Shown here in pieces: positions 14,974 through 28,980 of a stretch of 64,000 nt of DNA. This DNA is from Halictus rubicundus. Its lineage: Eukaryota; Arthropoda; Insecta; Hymenoptera; Halictidae. The stretch spans positions 124,001-188,000 of the forward strand of contig NW_027488631.1 in the NCBI RefSeq assembly GCF_050948215.1, in the 5' to 3' direction. The notes beneath the pieces were generated by a model. That model was not told where the DNA came from. It saw only the letters and a program-made list of their open reading frames with translations, and did not search any database. Numbering within the stretch: the stretch's first letter is position 1; every line of letters begins with the position of its first letter. Position numbers and translations under genes: made by a program.

Positions 14974-17900
14974 ATTGCATAGGATAGAGGACAGGATAGT
15001 ATGGAGAATAGAATAGGATAGAGGATAGGATAGGATTGAGGATAGGATAGGATCGAGGATAGGATAGGATATATGATACTATAGGATGGAGGATACGATA
15101 TTATAGAGGATAGTATAGGATAGAGGATAGGATAGGATAGAGAATAGGATAGGATAGAGGATAGGATAGGGTAGAGGATAGGATAAGATAGAGGATAGGA
15201 TAGAATAGAGTACAGGATAGTATAGAGGATAAGATAATATAGAGAAGAGGATAGGATAGAGGATAGGACAGGATAGAGGATAGGATAGGATACAGGATAG
15301 GAGAGGATAGAGGATAGGATAGGATAGAGGATAGGATAGTATAGAGAATAGAATAGGATAGAGGATAGGATAGGATTGAGGATAGGATAGGATAGATGAT
15401 AGGATAGATGATTGGATAGGATAGAGGATACGATACGATAGAGGATAGGATAGGATAGAGGATGGGATAGGACAGAGGATAGGATAGGGTAGAGGATAGG
15501 ATAGAATAGAGTACAGGATAGTATAGAGGATAAGATAATATAGAGAATAGGATAGGATAGAGGATAGGACAGGCTAGGATAGAGGATAGGATAGGATAGA
15601 GGATATGATAGGATAGAGGATAGGATAGGATAGAGGATATGATAGCATAGAGGATAGGATAGGATAGAGGATAGGATAGGATAGAGGATAGGATAGGATA
15701 GATGATAGGATAGAGGATTGGATAGGATAGATGATAGGATAGAGGATTGGATAGGATAGAGGATACGATACGATAGAGGATAGGATAGGATAGAGGGTAG
15801 GGTAGAGAATTGGATGGGATACAGGATACGATACGATAGAGGATAGGCTAGGATAGAGGATAGGATAGGATTGAGGATAGGATAGGATAGAGAATAGGAT
15901 AGGTTTGAGGATAGCATAGGATTGAGGATAGGATAGGATAGAGGATAGGATGGGGTAGAGAATAGGATAAGATAGAGGATAGGATAGAATAGAGTACAGG
16001 ATAGTATAGAGGATAAGATAATATAGAGAATAGGATAGGATAGAGGATAGGACAGGCTAGGATAGAGGATAGGATAGGATTGAGGATAGGATAGGATAGA
16101 GGATAGGATAGGATTGAGGATAGCTTAGGATTGAGGATAGGATAGGATAGAGAATAGGATAGGATAGAGGATAGGATAGGATAGAGGATAGGATAGAGGA
16201 TTGGATAGGATTGAGGATATTATGGGGTAGAGGATAGGATAGGATAGGATAAGATAGATTATAGGATAGGATAGACGATAGGGTAAGATAGAGGATAGGA
16301 TAGGGTAGAGGATAGGATAAGATAGAGGATAGGATAGAATAGAGTACAGGATAGTATAGAGGATAAGATAATATAGAGAATAGGATAGGATAGAGGATAG
16401 GACAGGATAGAGGAGAGGATAGGATAGAGGATAGGATAGGATAGAGGATAGGATAGGATAGATGATAGGATAGAGGATTGGATAGGATAGAGGATTGGAT
16501 AGGATAGAGGATACGATACGATAGAGGGTTGGATAGGATAGAGGATACGATACGATAGAGGATTGGATAGGATAGAGGATAGGATAGGATTGAGGATAGG
16601 ATAGGATAGCTGGTAGGATAGAGAATTGAATAGGATTGAGGATATTATGGGATAGAGAATAGGATAGGATAGGATAGGATAGATGATAGGATAGGATAGA
16701 GGATAGGATAGGATAGAGGATAGGATTGAATAGAGAATAGAATAGGATAGAGGATAGGATAGGATTGAGGATAGGATAGGATAGATGATAGGATAGAGGA
16801 TTGGATAGGATAGAGGATACGATACGATAGAGGATAGGATAGGATAGAGGGTAGGATAGAGAATTGGATGGGATAGAGGATACGATACGATAGAGGATAG
16901 GATAGGATAGAGGATGGGATATTACAGAGGATAGGATAGGATAGAGGATAGAATAGGATAGAGGATAGGATAGGATTGAGGATAGGATAGGATAGAGGAT
17001 AGGATAGGATTGAGGATAGGATAGGATTGAGGATAGGATAGGATAGAGGATAGGATAGGATTGAGGATAGGATAGGATAGATGAAAGGATAGAGGATTGG
17101 ATAGGATAGAGGATACGATACGATAGAGGATAGGATAAGATAGAGGGTAGGATAGAGAATTGAATAGGATTGAGGATATTATGGGATAGAGGATAGGATA
17201 GGATAGGATAGAGGATAGGATAGGATAGGGGATAGGATAGGATAGAGGATAGGATAGGATAGAGGATAGGATAGAATAGAGTACAGGATAGGATAGAGGA
17301 TAGGACAGGATAGAGGATAGGATAGGATAGAGGATAGGACAGGATAGAGGATAGGATACGATAGAGGATAGGATAGGATAGAGGATAGGATAGGATAGAG
17401 GATAGGATAGGATAGATGATAGGATAGAGGATTGGATAGGATAGAGGATACGATACGATAGAGGATAGGATAGGATAGAGGATACGATACGATAGAGGAT
17501 AGGATAGGATAGAGGATGGGATAGGACAGAGGATAGGATAGGATAGAGGATAGAATAGGATAGAGGATGGGATAGGATTGAGGATAGAATAGGATAGAGG
17601 ATAGGATAGGATAGAGGATAGGATAGAGGATTGGATAGGATTGAGGATATTATGGGATAGAGGATAGGATAGGATAGAGGATAGGATAGGATAGAGGATA
17701 GGATAGGATAGAGGAAAGGATAGGATAGAGGATAGGATAGGATTGAGGATAGGATAGGATAGATGATAGGATAGAGGATTGGATAGGATAGAGGATACGA
17801 TACGATAGAGGATAGGATAGGATAGAGGGTAGGATAGAGAATTGGATGGGATAGAGGATACTATACGATAGGGGATAGGATAGGATAGAGGGTAGGACAG

Positions 17901-20900
17901 AGAATTGGATAAGGATAGAGGATACGATACGATAGAGGATAGGATAGGATAGAGGATGGGATAGGACAGAGGATAGGATAGGATAGAGGATAGAATAGGA
18001 TAGAGGATAGAATAGGATAGAGGATGGGATAGGATTGAGGATAGAATAGGATAGAGGATAGGATAGGATAGAGGATAGGATAGAGGATTGGATAGGATTG
18101 AGGATATTATGGGATAGAGGATAGGATAGGATAGAGGATAGGATAGGATAGAGGATAGGATAGGATAGAGGAAAGGATAGGATAGAGGATAGGATAGGAT
18201 TGAGGATAGGATAGGATAGATGATAGGATAGAGGATTGGATAGGATAGAGGATACGATACGATAGAGGATAGGATAGGATAGAGGGTAGGATAGAGAATT
18301 GGATGGGATAGAGGATACTATACGATAGGGGATAGGATAGGATAGAGGGTAGGACAGAGAATTGGATAAGGATAGAGGATACGATACGATAGAGGATAGG
18401 ATAGGATAGAGGATGGGATAGGACAGAGGATAGGATAGGATAGAGGATAGAATAGGATAGAGGATAGGATAGGATTGAGGATAGAATAGGATAGAGGATA
18501 GGATAGGATAGAGGATAGGATAGGATAGATGATAGGATAGAGGATTGGATAGGATAGAGGATACGATACGATAGGGGATAGGATAGGATAGAGGGTAGGA
18601 CAGAGAATTGGATAAGGATAGAGGATACGATACGATAGAGGATAGGATAGAGGATTGGATAGGATTGAGGATATTATGGGATAGAGGATAGGATAGGATA
18701 GGATAGGATAGAGGATAGGATAGGATAGAGGATAGGATAGGATAGAGGATAGGACAGGATAGAGGATAGGATAGGATAGAGGATAGGATAGGATATAGGA
18801 TAGGATAGGATAGATGATAGGATAGAGGATTGGATAGGATAGAGGATACGATACGATAGAGGATAGGATAGGATAGAGGGTAGGATAGAGAATTGGATAA
18901 GGATAGAGGATACGATACGATAGAGGATAGGATAGGATAGAGGATGGGATAGGACAGAGGATAGGATAGGATAGATGATAGAATAGGATAGAGGATAGGA
19001 TAGGATTGAGGATAGAATAGGATAGAGGATAGGATAGGATAGAGGATAGGATAGAGGGTAGGATAGAGAATTGGATAAGGATAGAGAATACGATACGATA
19101 GAGGATAGGATAGGATAGAGGGTAGGATAGGATAGAGGATAGGACAGGATAGAGGATAGGATAGGATAGAGGATAGGATAGGATAGAGGATAGGATAGGA
19201 TAGAGGATAGGAAAGGATAGATGATATTATAGAGGATTGGATAGGATAGAGGATAAGATACGATAGAGGATATAATAGGATAGAAGGTAGGACAGAGAAT
19301 TGGATAAGGATAGAGGATACGATACGATAGAGGATAGGATAGGATAGAGGATGGGATAGGACAGAGGATAGGATAGGATAGAGGATAGAATAGGATAGAG
19401 GATAGGATAGGATTGAGGATAGAATAGGATAGAGGATAGGATAGGATAGAGGATAGGATAGAGGATTGGATAGGATTGAGGATATTATGGGATAGAGGAT
19501 AGGATACGATATTATAGAGGATAGTATAGGATAGAGGATAGGATAGGTTAGAGGATAGGATAAGTTAGAGGATAGTATAGGGTAGAGGATAGGATAAGAT
19601 AGAGGATATAATAGAATAGAGTACAGGATAGTATAGAGGACAAGATAATATAGAGAATTGGATAGGATAGAGGATAGGACAGGATAGAGGATAGGATAGG
19701 ATAGGATAGAGGATAGGATAGGATAGAGGATAGGATAGGATAGAGGATAGGATAGGATAGAGGATAGGATAGTATAGAGAATAGAATAGGATAGAGGATA
19801 GGATAGGATTGAGGATAGGATAGGATAGATGATAGGATTGAGGATTGGATGGGATAGAGGATACGATACGATAGAGGATAGGATAAGATAGAGGATTGGA
19901 TAGGACAGAGGATAGGATAGGATAGAGGACAGGATAGGATAGAGGATAGGATAGGATAGAGGATATGATAGGCTAGGATAGAGGATAGGATAGGATTGAG
20001 GATAGGATAGGATATAGGATATGATAGGCTAGGATAGAGGATAGGACAGGATTGAGGATAGGATAGGATAGAGGATAGGATAGGATAGAGGATATGATAG
20101 GCTAGGATAGAGGATAGGATAGGATTGAGGATAGCATAGGATTGAGGATAGGATAGGATAGAGAATAGGATAGAGGATAGGATAGAGAATTGAATTGGAT
20201 TGAGGATATTATGGGATTGAGGATAGGATAGGATAGGATAGGATAGAGGATAGGATAGGATAGGATAGGATAGAGGATAGGATAGGATAGGATAGAGGAT
20301 AGGATAGGATACTGGATAGGATGAGATAGAGGATAGGATAGAATAGAGTACAGGATAGTATAGAGGATAAGATAATATAGAGAATAGGATAGGATAGAGG
20401 ATAGGACAGGATAGAGGATAGGATAGGATAGAGGATAGGATAGGATAGAGGATAGGATAGTATAGAGAATAGAATAGGATAGAGGATAGGATAGGATTGA
20501 GGATAGGATAGGATAGATGATAGGATAGAGGATTGGATGGGATAGAGGATACGATACGATAGAGGATAGGATAAGATAGAGGATTGGATAGGACAGAGGA
20601 TAGGATAGGATAGAGGACAGGATAGGATAGAGGATAGGATAGGATAGAGGATATGATAGGCTAGGATAGAGGATAGGATAGGATTGAGGATAGGATAGGA
20701 TATAGGATATGATAGGCTAGGATAGAGGATAGGACAGGATTGAGGATAGGATAGGATAGAGGATAGGATAGGATTGAGGATAGCATAGGATTGAGGATAG
20801 GATAGGGTAGAGAGTAGGATAGGATAGAGGATAGGATAGGTTAGAGGATAGGATAGAGGATTGCATAGGATTGAGGATATTATGGGATAGAGGATAGGAT

Positions 20901-21040
20901 AGGATAGGATAGGATAGAGGATAGGATAAGATAGAGGATAGGATAGGGTAGAGGATAGGATAAGATAGAGGATAGGATAAAATAGAGTACAGGATAGTAT
21001 AGAGGATAAGATAATATAGAGAATAGGATAGGGTAGAGGA
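14974..21040. repeat. Satellite block A2 (right copy of the A1 duplication)
   Basis: It starts at ATTGCATAGG (14,974, matching 21) and follows the A1 landmark order throughout. The offset is 14,953 at the start and 14,802 after a 153-base loss (9 x 17) near 15,130. It becomes 14,785 after loss of one 17-mer near 17,660-17,700 (three canonical units where A1 has four), then 14,780 after loss of one GGATA near 20,250 (five pentamers where A1 has six). In the places I compared I saw almost no substitutions. Similarity to A1 ends near 21,040. Confidence 0.9.
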
Positions 21041-23390
21041 TAGGACAGGATAGAGGATAGGATAGGATAGAGGATAGGATAGGATAGAGGATAGGATAGT
21101 ATAGAGAATAGAATAGGATAGAGGATAGGATAGTATTGAGGATAGGATAGGATATAGGGTAGGATAGAGAATTGGATAGGATAGAGGATACGATACGATA
21201 TAGGATAGGATAGGTTAGTGGATAGGATAGGAAAGAGGATAGGATAGGATAGAGGATAGTATTGGATAGAGGATATGATAGGATAGAGGATGGGATAGGA
21301 TTGAGGATAGCATAGGATTGAGGATAGGGTAGGATAGAGAATAGGATAGGATAGAGGATAGGATAGAGGATTGGATAGGCTAGAGGATAGGATAGAGGAT
21401 TGGATAGGATTGAGGATATTATGGGATAGAGGATAGGATAGGATAGGATAGGATATGATAGATGATAGGATAGAGGATTGGATGGGATAGAGAATACGAT
21501 ACGATAGAGGATAGGATAGGATAGAGGGTAGGACAGAGAATTGGATAAGGATAGAGAATACGATACGATAGTGGATATGATAGGATAGAGGATGGGATAG
21601 GACAGAGTATAGGATAGGATAGAGGATAGGATAAGTTAGAGGATAGGATAGAATAGAGTACAGGATAGTATAGAGGATAAGATAATATAGAGAATAGGAT
21701 AGGATAGAGGATAGGACAGGATAGATGATAGGATAGGATAGAGGATAGGATAGGATAGAGGATAGGATAGTATAGAGAATAGAATAGGATAGAGGATAGG
21801 ATAGGATTGAGGATAGGATAGGATAGATGATAGGATAGAGGATTGGATGGGATAGAGGATACGATGCGATAGACGATAGGATAGGATAGAGGATGGGATA
21901 GGACAGAGGATAGGATAGGATAGAGGACAGGATAGGATAGAGGATAGGATAGGATATATGATAGGATAGAGGATGGGATAGGACAGAGGATAGGATAGGA
22001 TAGAGGATAGGACAGGATAGAGGATAGGATAGGATAGAGGATAGGATAGGATAGAGGATAGGATAGGATAGATGATAGGATAGAGGATTGGATAGGATAG
22101 AGGATACGATACGATAGAGGATAGGATAGGATAGAGGGTAGGATAGAGAATTGGATAAGGATAGAGGATACGATACGATAGAGGATAGGATAGGATAGAG
22201 GATGGGATAGGACAGAGGATAGGATAGGATAGATGATAGAATAGGATAGAGGATAGGATAGGATTGAGGATAGAATAGGATAGAGGATAGGATAGGATAG
22301 AGGATAGGATAGAGGGTAGGATAGAGAATTGGATAAGGATAGAGAATACGATACGATAGAGGATAGGATAGGATAGATGGTAGGACAGAGAATTGGATAA
22401 GGATAGAGAATACGATACGATAGAGGATATGATAGGATAGAGGATGGGATAGGACAGAGTATAGGATAGGGTAGAGGATAGAATAGGATAGAGGATAGGA
22501 TAGGATTGAGGATAGGATAGGATAGATGATAGGATAGAGGATTGGATAGGATAGAGGATACGATACGATAGAGGATAGGATAGAGAATTGGATAAGGATA
22601 GAGGATACGATACGATAGAGGATAGGATAGGATAGAGGATGGGATAGGACAGAGGATAGGATAGGATAGAGGATAGAATAGGATAGAGGATAGGATAGGA
22701 TTGAGGATAGAATAGGATAGAGGATAGGATAGGATAGAGGATAGGATAGAGGGTAGGATAGAGAATTGGATAAGGATAGAGAATACGATACGATAGAGGA
22801 TAGGATAGGATAGAGGGTAGGACAGAGAATTGGATAAGGATAGAGAATACGATACGATAGAGGATATGATAGGATAGAGGATGGGATAGGACAGAGTATA
22901 GGATAGGATAGAGGATAGAATAGGATAGAGGATAGGATAGGATTGAGGATAGGATAGGATAGATGATAGGATAGAGGATTGGATAGGATAGAGGATACGA
23001 TACGATAGAGGATAGGATAGGATAGAGGGTAGGATAGAAAATTGAATAGGATTGAGGATATTATGGGATAGAGGATAGGATAGGATAGGATAGGATAGAT
23101 GATAGGATAGAGGATTGGATGGGATAGAGGATACGATGCGATAGACGATAGGATAGGATAGAGGATGGGATAGGACAGAGGATAGGATAGGATAGAGGAC
23201 AGGATAGGATAGAGGATAGGATAGGATATATGATAGGATAGAGGATGGGATAGGACAGAGGATAGGATAGGATAGAAGATAGAATAGGATAGAGGATAGA
23301 ATAGGATAGAGGATAGGATAGGATTGAGGATAGAATAGGATAGAGGATAGGATAGGATAGAGGATAGGATAGAGGATTGGATAGGATTGA
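21030..23390. repeat. Mixed satellite with GACAGAGTATAGG units
   Basis: This region follows A2 and holds units carrying GATAGTATTGG, GGTTAGTGG and GGAAAGAGG, then repeated units with GAATACGATACG and GACAGAGTATAGG (21,601, 22,453 and 22,890; the last two are 437 apart). It also has paired GATGCGATAGACG segments near 21,863 and 23,135. A long minus-strand open frame here is a repeat artefact. The first ~600 bases recur in A3. Confidence 0.8.
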
Positions 23391-25171
23391 GGATAGTATA
23401 GGGTAGAGGATAGGATAAGATAGAGGATATAATAGAATAGAGTACAGGATAGTATAGAGGACAAGATAATATAGAGAATTGGATAGGATAGAGGATAGGA
23501 CAGGATAGAGGATAGGATAGGATAGGATAGAGGATAGGATAGGATAGAGGATAGGATAGGATAGAGGATATGATAGGCTAGGATAGAGGATAGGATAGGA
23601 TTGAGGATAGCATAGGATTGAGGATAGGATAGGATAGAGAATAGGATAGAGGATAGGATAGAGAATTGAATTGGATTGAGGATATTATGGGATTGAGGAT
23701 AGGATAGGATAGGATAGGATAGAGGATAGGATAGGATAGGATAGAGGATAGGATAGGATACTGGATAGGATGAGATAGAGGATAGGATAGAATAGAGTAC
23801 AGGATAGTATAGAGGATAAGATAATATAGAGAATAGGATAGGATAGAGGATAGGACAGGATAGATGATAGGATAGGATAGAGGATAGGATAGGATAGAGG
23901 ATAGGATAGTATAGAGAATAGAATAGGATAGAGGATAGGATAGGATTGAGGATAGGATAGGATAGATGATAGGATAGAGGATTGGATGGGATAGAGGATA
24001 CGATACGATAGAGGATAGGATAAGATAGAGGATTGGATAGGACAGAGGATAGGATAGGATAGAGGACAGGATAGGATAGAGGATAGGATAGGATAGAGGA
24101 TATGATAGGCTAGGATAGAGGATAGGATAGGATTGAGGATAGGATAGGATATAGGATATGATAGGCTAGGATAGAGGATAGGACAGGATTGAGGATAGGA
24201 TAGGATAGAGGATAGGATAGGATTGAGGATAGCATAGGATTGAGGATAGGATAGGGTAGAGAGTAGGATAGGATAGAGGATAGGATAGGTTAGAAGATAG
24301 GATAGAGGATTGCATAGGATTGAGGATATTATGGGATAGAGGATAGGATAGGATAGGATAGGATAGAGGATAGGATAAGATAGAGGATGGGATAGGGTAG
24401 AGGATAGGATAAGATAGAGGATAGGATAAAATAGAGTACAGGATAGTATAGAGGATAAGATAATATAGAGAATAGGATAGGGTAGAGGATAGGACAGGAT
24501 AGAGGATAGGATAGGATAGAGGATAGGATAGGATAGTGGATAGGATAGTATAGAGAATAGAATAGGATAGAGGATAGGATAGTATTGAGGATAGGATAGG
24601 ATATAGGGTAGGATAGAGAATTGGATAGGATAGAGGATACGATACGATATAGGATAGGATAGGTTAGTGGATAGGATAGGAAAGAGGATAGGATAGGATA
24701 GAGGATAGTATTGGATAGAGGATATGATAGGATAGAGGATGGGATAGGATTGAGGATAGCATAGGATTGAGGATAGGGTAGGATAGAGAATAGGATAGGA
24801 TAGAGGATAGGATAGAGGATTGGATAGGCTAGAGGATAGGATAGAGGATTGGATAGGATTGAGGATATTATGGGATAGAGGATAGGATAGGATAGGATAG
24901 GATATGATAGATGATAGGATAGAGGATTGGATGGGATAGAGGATACGATACGATAGAGGATAGGATAGGATAGAGGATAGGATAGAGGGTAGGATAGAGA
25001 ATTGGATAAGGATAGAGAATACGATACGATAGAGGATAGGATAGGATAGAGGGTAGGACAGAGAATTGGATAAGGATAGAGAATACGATACGATAGTGGA
25101 TATGATAGGATAGAGGATGGGATAGGACAGAGTATAGGATAGGATAGAGGATAGGATAAGTTAGAGGATAG
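23391..25171. repeat. Partial third copy of block A and its right flank (A3)
   Basis: TAGTATAGGG at 23,394 matches 19,573 (offset 3,821). GATAAAATAG at 24,425 matches 20,976 (offset 3,449). The TATTATGGG series at about 24,868 matches about 21,419 (offset 3,449). The copy therefore has a net loss of 372 bases against A2 and extends past the right edge of the A1/A2 similarity. This shows that the A2 right flank was part of the duplicated tract. Confidence 0.8.
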
Positions 25172-25918
25172 GATAAAATAGAGTACATGATAGTATAGAG
25201 GATAAGATAATATAGAGAATAGGATAGGGTAGAGGATAGGACAGGATAGAGGATAGGATAGGATAGAGGATAGGATAGGATAGAGGATAGGATAGTATAG
25301 AGAATAGAATAGGATAGAGGATAGGATAGTATTGAGGATAGGATAGGATATAGGGTAGGATAGAGAATTGGATAGGATAGAGGATACGATACGATATAGG
25401 ATAGGATAGGTTAGTGGATAGGATAGGAAAGAGGATAGGATAGGATAGAGGATAGTATTGGATAGAGGATATGATAGGATAGAGGATGGGATAGGATTGA
25501 GGATAGCATAGGATTGAGGATATTGTTGGATAGAGAATAGGATAGGATAGAGGATAGGATAGAGGATTGGATAGGCTAGAGGATAGGATAGAGGATTGGA
25601 TAGGATTGAGGATATTATGGGATAGAGGATAGGATAGGATAGGATAGGATATGATAGATGATAGGATAGAGGATTGGATGGGATAGAGGATACGATACGA
25701 TAGAGGATAGGATAGGATAGAGGATAGGATAGAGGGTAGGATAGAGAATTGGATAAGGATAGAGAATACGATACGATAGAGGATAGGATAGGATAGAGGG
25801 TAGGACAGAGAATTGGATAAGGATAGAGAATACGATACGATAGAGGATATGATAGGATAGAGGATGGGATAGGACAGAGTATAGGATAGGATAGAGGATA
25901 GAATAGGATAGAGGATAG
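24425..25918. repeat. Direct tandem duplication, 747-bp period
   Basis: GATAAAATAG at 24,425 and 25,172 and GACAGAGTATAGG at 25,126 and 25,873 both give a spacing of exactly 747. Shared internal variants include GATAGTATTGG, GGTTAGTGG and the pair GGAAAGAGG and GCTAGAGG. One private change is GTACATGATAG at about 25,183, where the first copy has GTACAGGATAG. Another is GATATTGTTGG near 25,519, against GATAGGGTAGG. Confidence 0.82.
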
Positions 25919-28900
25919 GATAGGATTGAGGATAGGATAGGATAGATGATAGGATAGAGGATTGGATAGGATAGAGGATACGATACGATAGAGGATAGGA
26001 TAGGATAGAGGGTAGGATAGAGAATTGGATACGGATAGAGGATACGATACGATAGAGGATAGGATAGGATAGAGGATGGGATAGGACAGAGGATAGGATA
26101 GGATAGAGGATAGAATAGGATAGAGGATAGGATAGGATTGAGGATAGAATAGGATAGAGGATAGGATAGGATAGAGGATAGGATAGAGGGTAGGATAGAG
26201 AATTGGATAAGGATAGAGAATACGATACGATAGAGGATAGGATAGGATAGAGGGTAGGACAGAGAATTGGATAAGGATAGAGAATACGATACGATAGAGG
26301 ATATGATAGGATAGAGGATGGGATAGGACAGAGTATAGGATAGGATAGAGGATAGAATAGGATAGAGGATAGGATAGGATTGAGGATAGGATAGGATAGA
26401 TGATAGGATAGAGGATTGGATAGGATAGAGGATACGATACGATAGAGGATAGGATAGGATAGAGGGTAGGATAGAAAATTGAATAGGATGGAGGATATTA
26501 TGGGATAGAGGATAGGATAGGATAGGATAGGATAGATGATAGGATAGAGGATTGGATGGGATAGAGGATACGATGCGATAGACGATAGGATAGGATAGAG
26601 GATGGGATAGGACAGAGGATAGGATAGGATAGAGGACAGGATAGGATAGAGGATAGGATAGGATATATGATAGGATAGAGGATGGGATAGGACAGAGGAT
26701 AGGATAGGATAGAGGATAGAATAGGATAGAGGATAAGATAGGATTGAGGATAGGATAGGATAGATGATAGGATAGAGGATTGGATAGGATAGAGGATACG
26801 ATACGGTAGAGGGTAGGATAGAGAATTGAATAGGATTGAAGATATTATGGGATAGAGGATAGGATAGGATAGGATAGGGATAGAGGATAGGATAAGATAG
26901 AGGATAGGATAGGGTAGAGGATAGGATAAGATAGAGGATAGGATAGAATAGAGTACAGGATAGTATAGAGGATAAGATAATATAGAGAATAGGATAGGAT
27001 AGAGGATAGGACAGGATAGAGGATAGGATAGGATAGAGGATAGGATAGGATAGAGGATAGGATAGGATAGATGATAGGATAGAGGATTGGATAGGATAGA
27101 GGATACGATACGATAGAGGATAGGATAGGATAGAGGGTAGGATAGAGAATTGGATAAGGATAGAGGATACGATACGATAGAGGATAGGATAGGATAGAGG
27201 ATGGGATAGGACAGAGGATAGGATAGGATAGATGATAGAATAGGATAGAGGATAGGATAGGATTGAGGATAGAATAGGATAGAGGATAGGATAGGATAGA
27301 GGATAGGATAGAGGGTAGGATAGAGAATTGGATAAGGATAGAGAATACCATACGATAGAGGATAGGATAGGATAGAGGGTAGGACAGAGAATTGGATAAG
27401 GATAGAGAATACGATACGATAGAGGATATGATAGGATAGAGGATGGGATAGGACAGAGTATAGGATAGGATAGAGGATAGAATAGGATAGAGGATAGGAT
27501 AGGATTGAGGATAGGATAGGATAGATGATAGGATAGAGGATTGGATAGGATAGAGGATACGATACGATAGAGGATAGGATAGGATAGAGGGTAGGATAGA
27601 GAATTGGATAAGGATAGAGGATACGATACGATAGAGGATAGGATAGGATAGAGGATGGGATAGGACAGAGGATAGGATAGGATAGATAATAGAATAGGAT
27701 AGAGGATAGGATAGGATTGAGGATAGAATAGGATAGAGGATAGGATAGGATAGAGGATAGGATAGAGGGTAGGATAGAGAATTGGATAAGGATAGAGAAT
27801 ACGATACGATAGAGGATATGATAGGATAGAGGATGGGATAGGACAGAGTATAGGATAGGATAGAGGATAGAATAGGATAGAGGATAGGATAGGATTGAGG
27901 ATAGGATAGGATAGATGATAGGATAGAGGATTGGATAGGATAGAGGATACGATACGATAGAGGATAGGATAGGATAGAGGGTAGGATAGAGAATTGGATA
28001 AGGATAGAGGATACGATACGATAGAGGATAGGATAGGATAGAGGATGGGATAGGACAGAGGATAGGATAGGATAGATGATAGAATAGGATAGAGGATAGG
28101 ATAGGATTGAGGATAGAATAGGATAGAGGATAGGATAGGATAGAGGATAGGATAGAGGGTAGGATAGAGAATTGGATAAGGATAGAGAATACGATACGAT
28201 AGAGGATAGGATAGGATAGAGGGTAGGACAGAGAATTGGATAAGGATAGAGAATACGATACGATAGAGGATATGATAGGATAGAGGATGGGATAGGACAG
28301 AGTATAGGATAGGATAGAGGATAGAATAGGATAGAGGATAGGATAGGATTGAGGATAGGATAGGATAGATGATAGGATAGAGGATTGGATAGGATAGAGG
28401 ATACGATACGATAGAGGATAGGATAGGATAGAGGGTAGGATAGAGAATTGGATAAGGATAGAGGATACGATACGATAGAGGATAGGATAGGATAGAGGAT
28501 GGGATAGGACAGAGGATAGGATAGGATAGATAATAGAATAGGATAGAGGATAGGATAGGATTGAGGATAGAATAGGATAGAGGATAGGATAGGATAGAGG
28601 ATAGGATAGAGGGTAGGATAGAGAATTGGATAAGGATAGAGAATACGATACGATAGAGGATAGGATAGGATAGAGGGTAGGACAGAGAATTGGATAAGGA
28701 TAGAGAATACGATACGATAGAGGATATGATAGGATAGAGGATGGGATAGGACAGAGTATAGGATAGGATAGAGGATAGAATAGGATAGAGGATAGGATAG
28801 GATTGAGGATAGGATAGGATAGATGATAGGATAGAGGATTGGATAGGATAGAGGATACGATACGATAGAGGATAGGATAGGATAGAGGGTAGGATAGAAA

Positions 28901-28980
28901 ATTGAATAGGATTGAGGATATTATGGGATAGAGGATAGGATAGGATAGGATAGGATAGAGGATAGGATAGGATATATGAC
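25873..28980. repeat. Higher-order repeat of about 454 bp
   Basis: GACAGAGTATAGG occurs at 25,873, 26,327, 27,452, 27,842, 28,296 and 28,750. Three of the five gaps are exactly 454, one is 390 and one is 1,125. The unit includes GAGAATTGGATAAGG, GAATACGATACG, GATATGATAGG, GATGGGATAGG, GATGATAGG and a GGATACGATACGATAG segment. Near 26,490 and 26,830 the pattern is interrupted by segments with GATATTATGGG and by a GAGTACAGG element. Confidence 0.85.
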
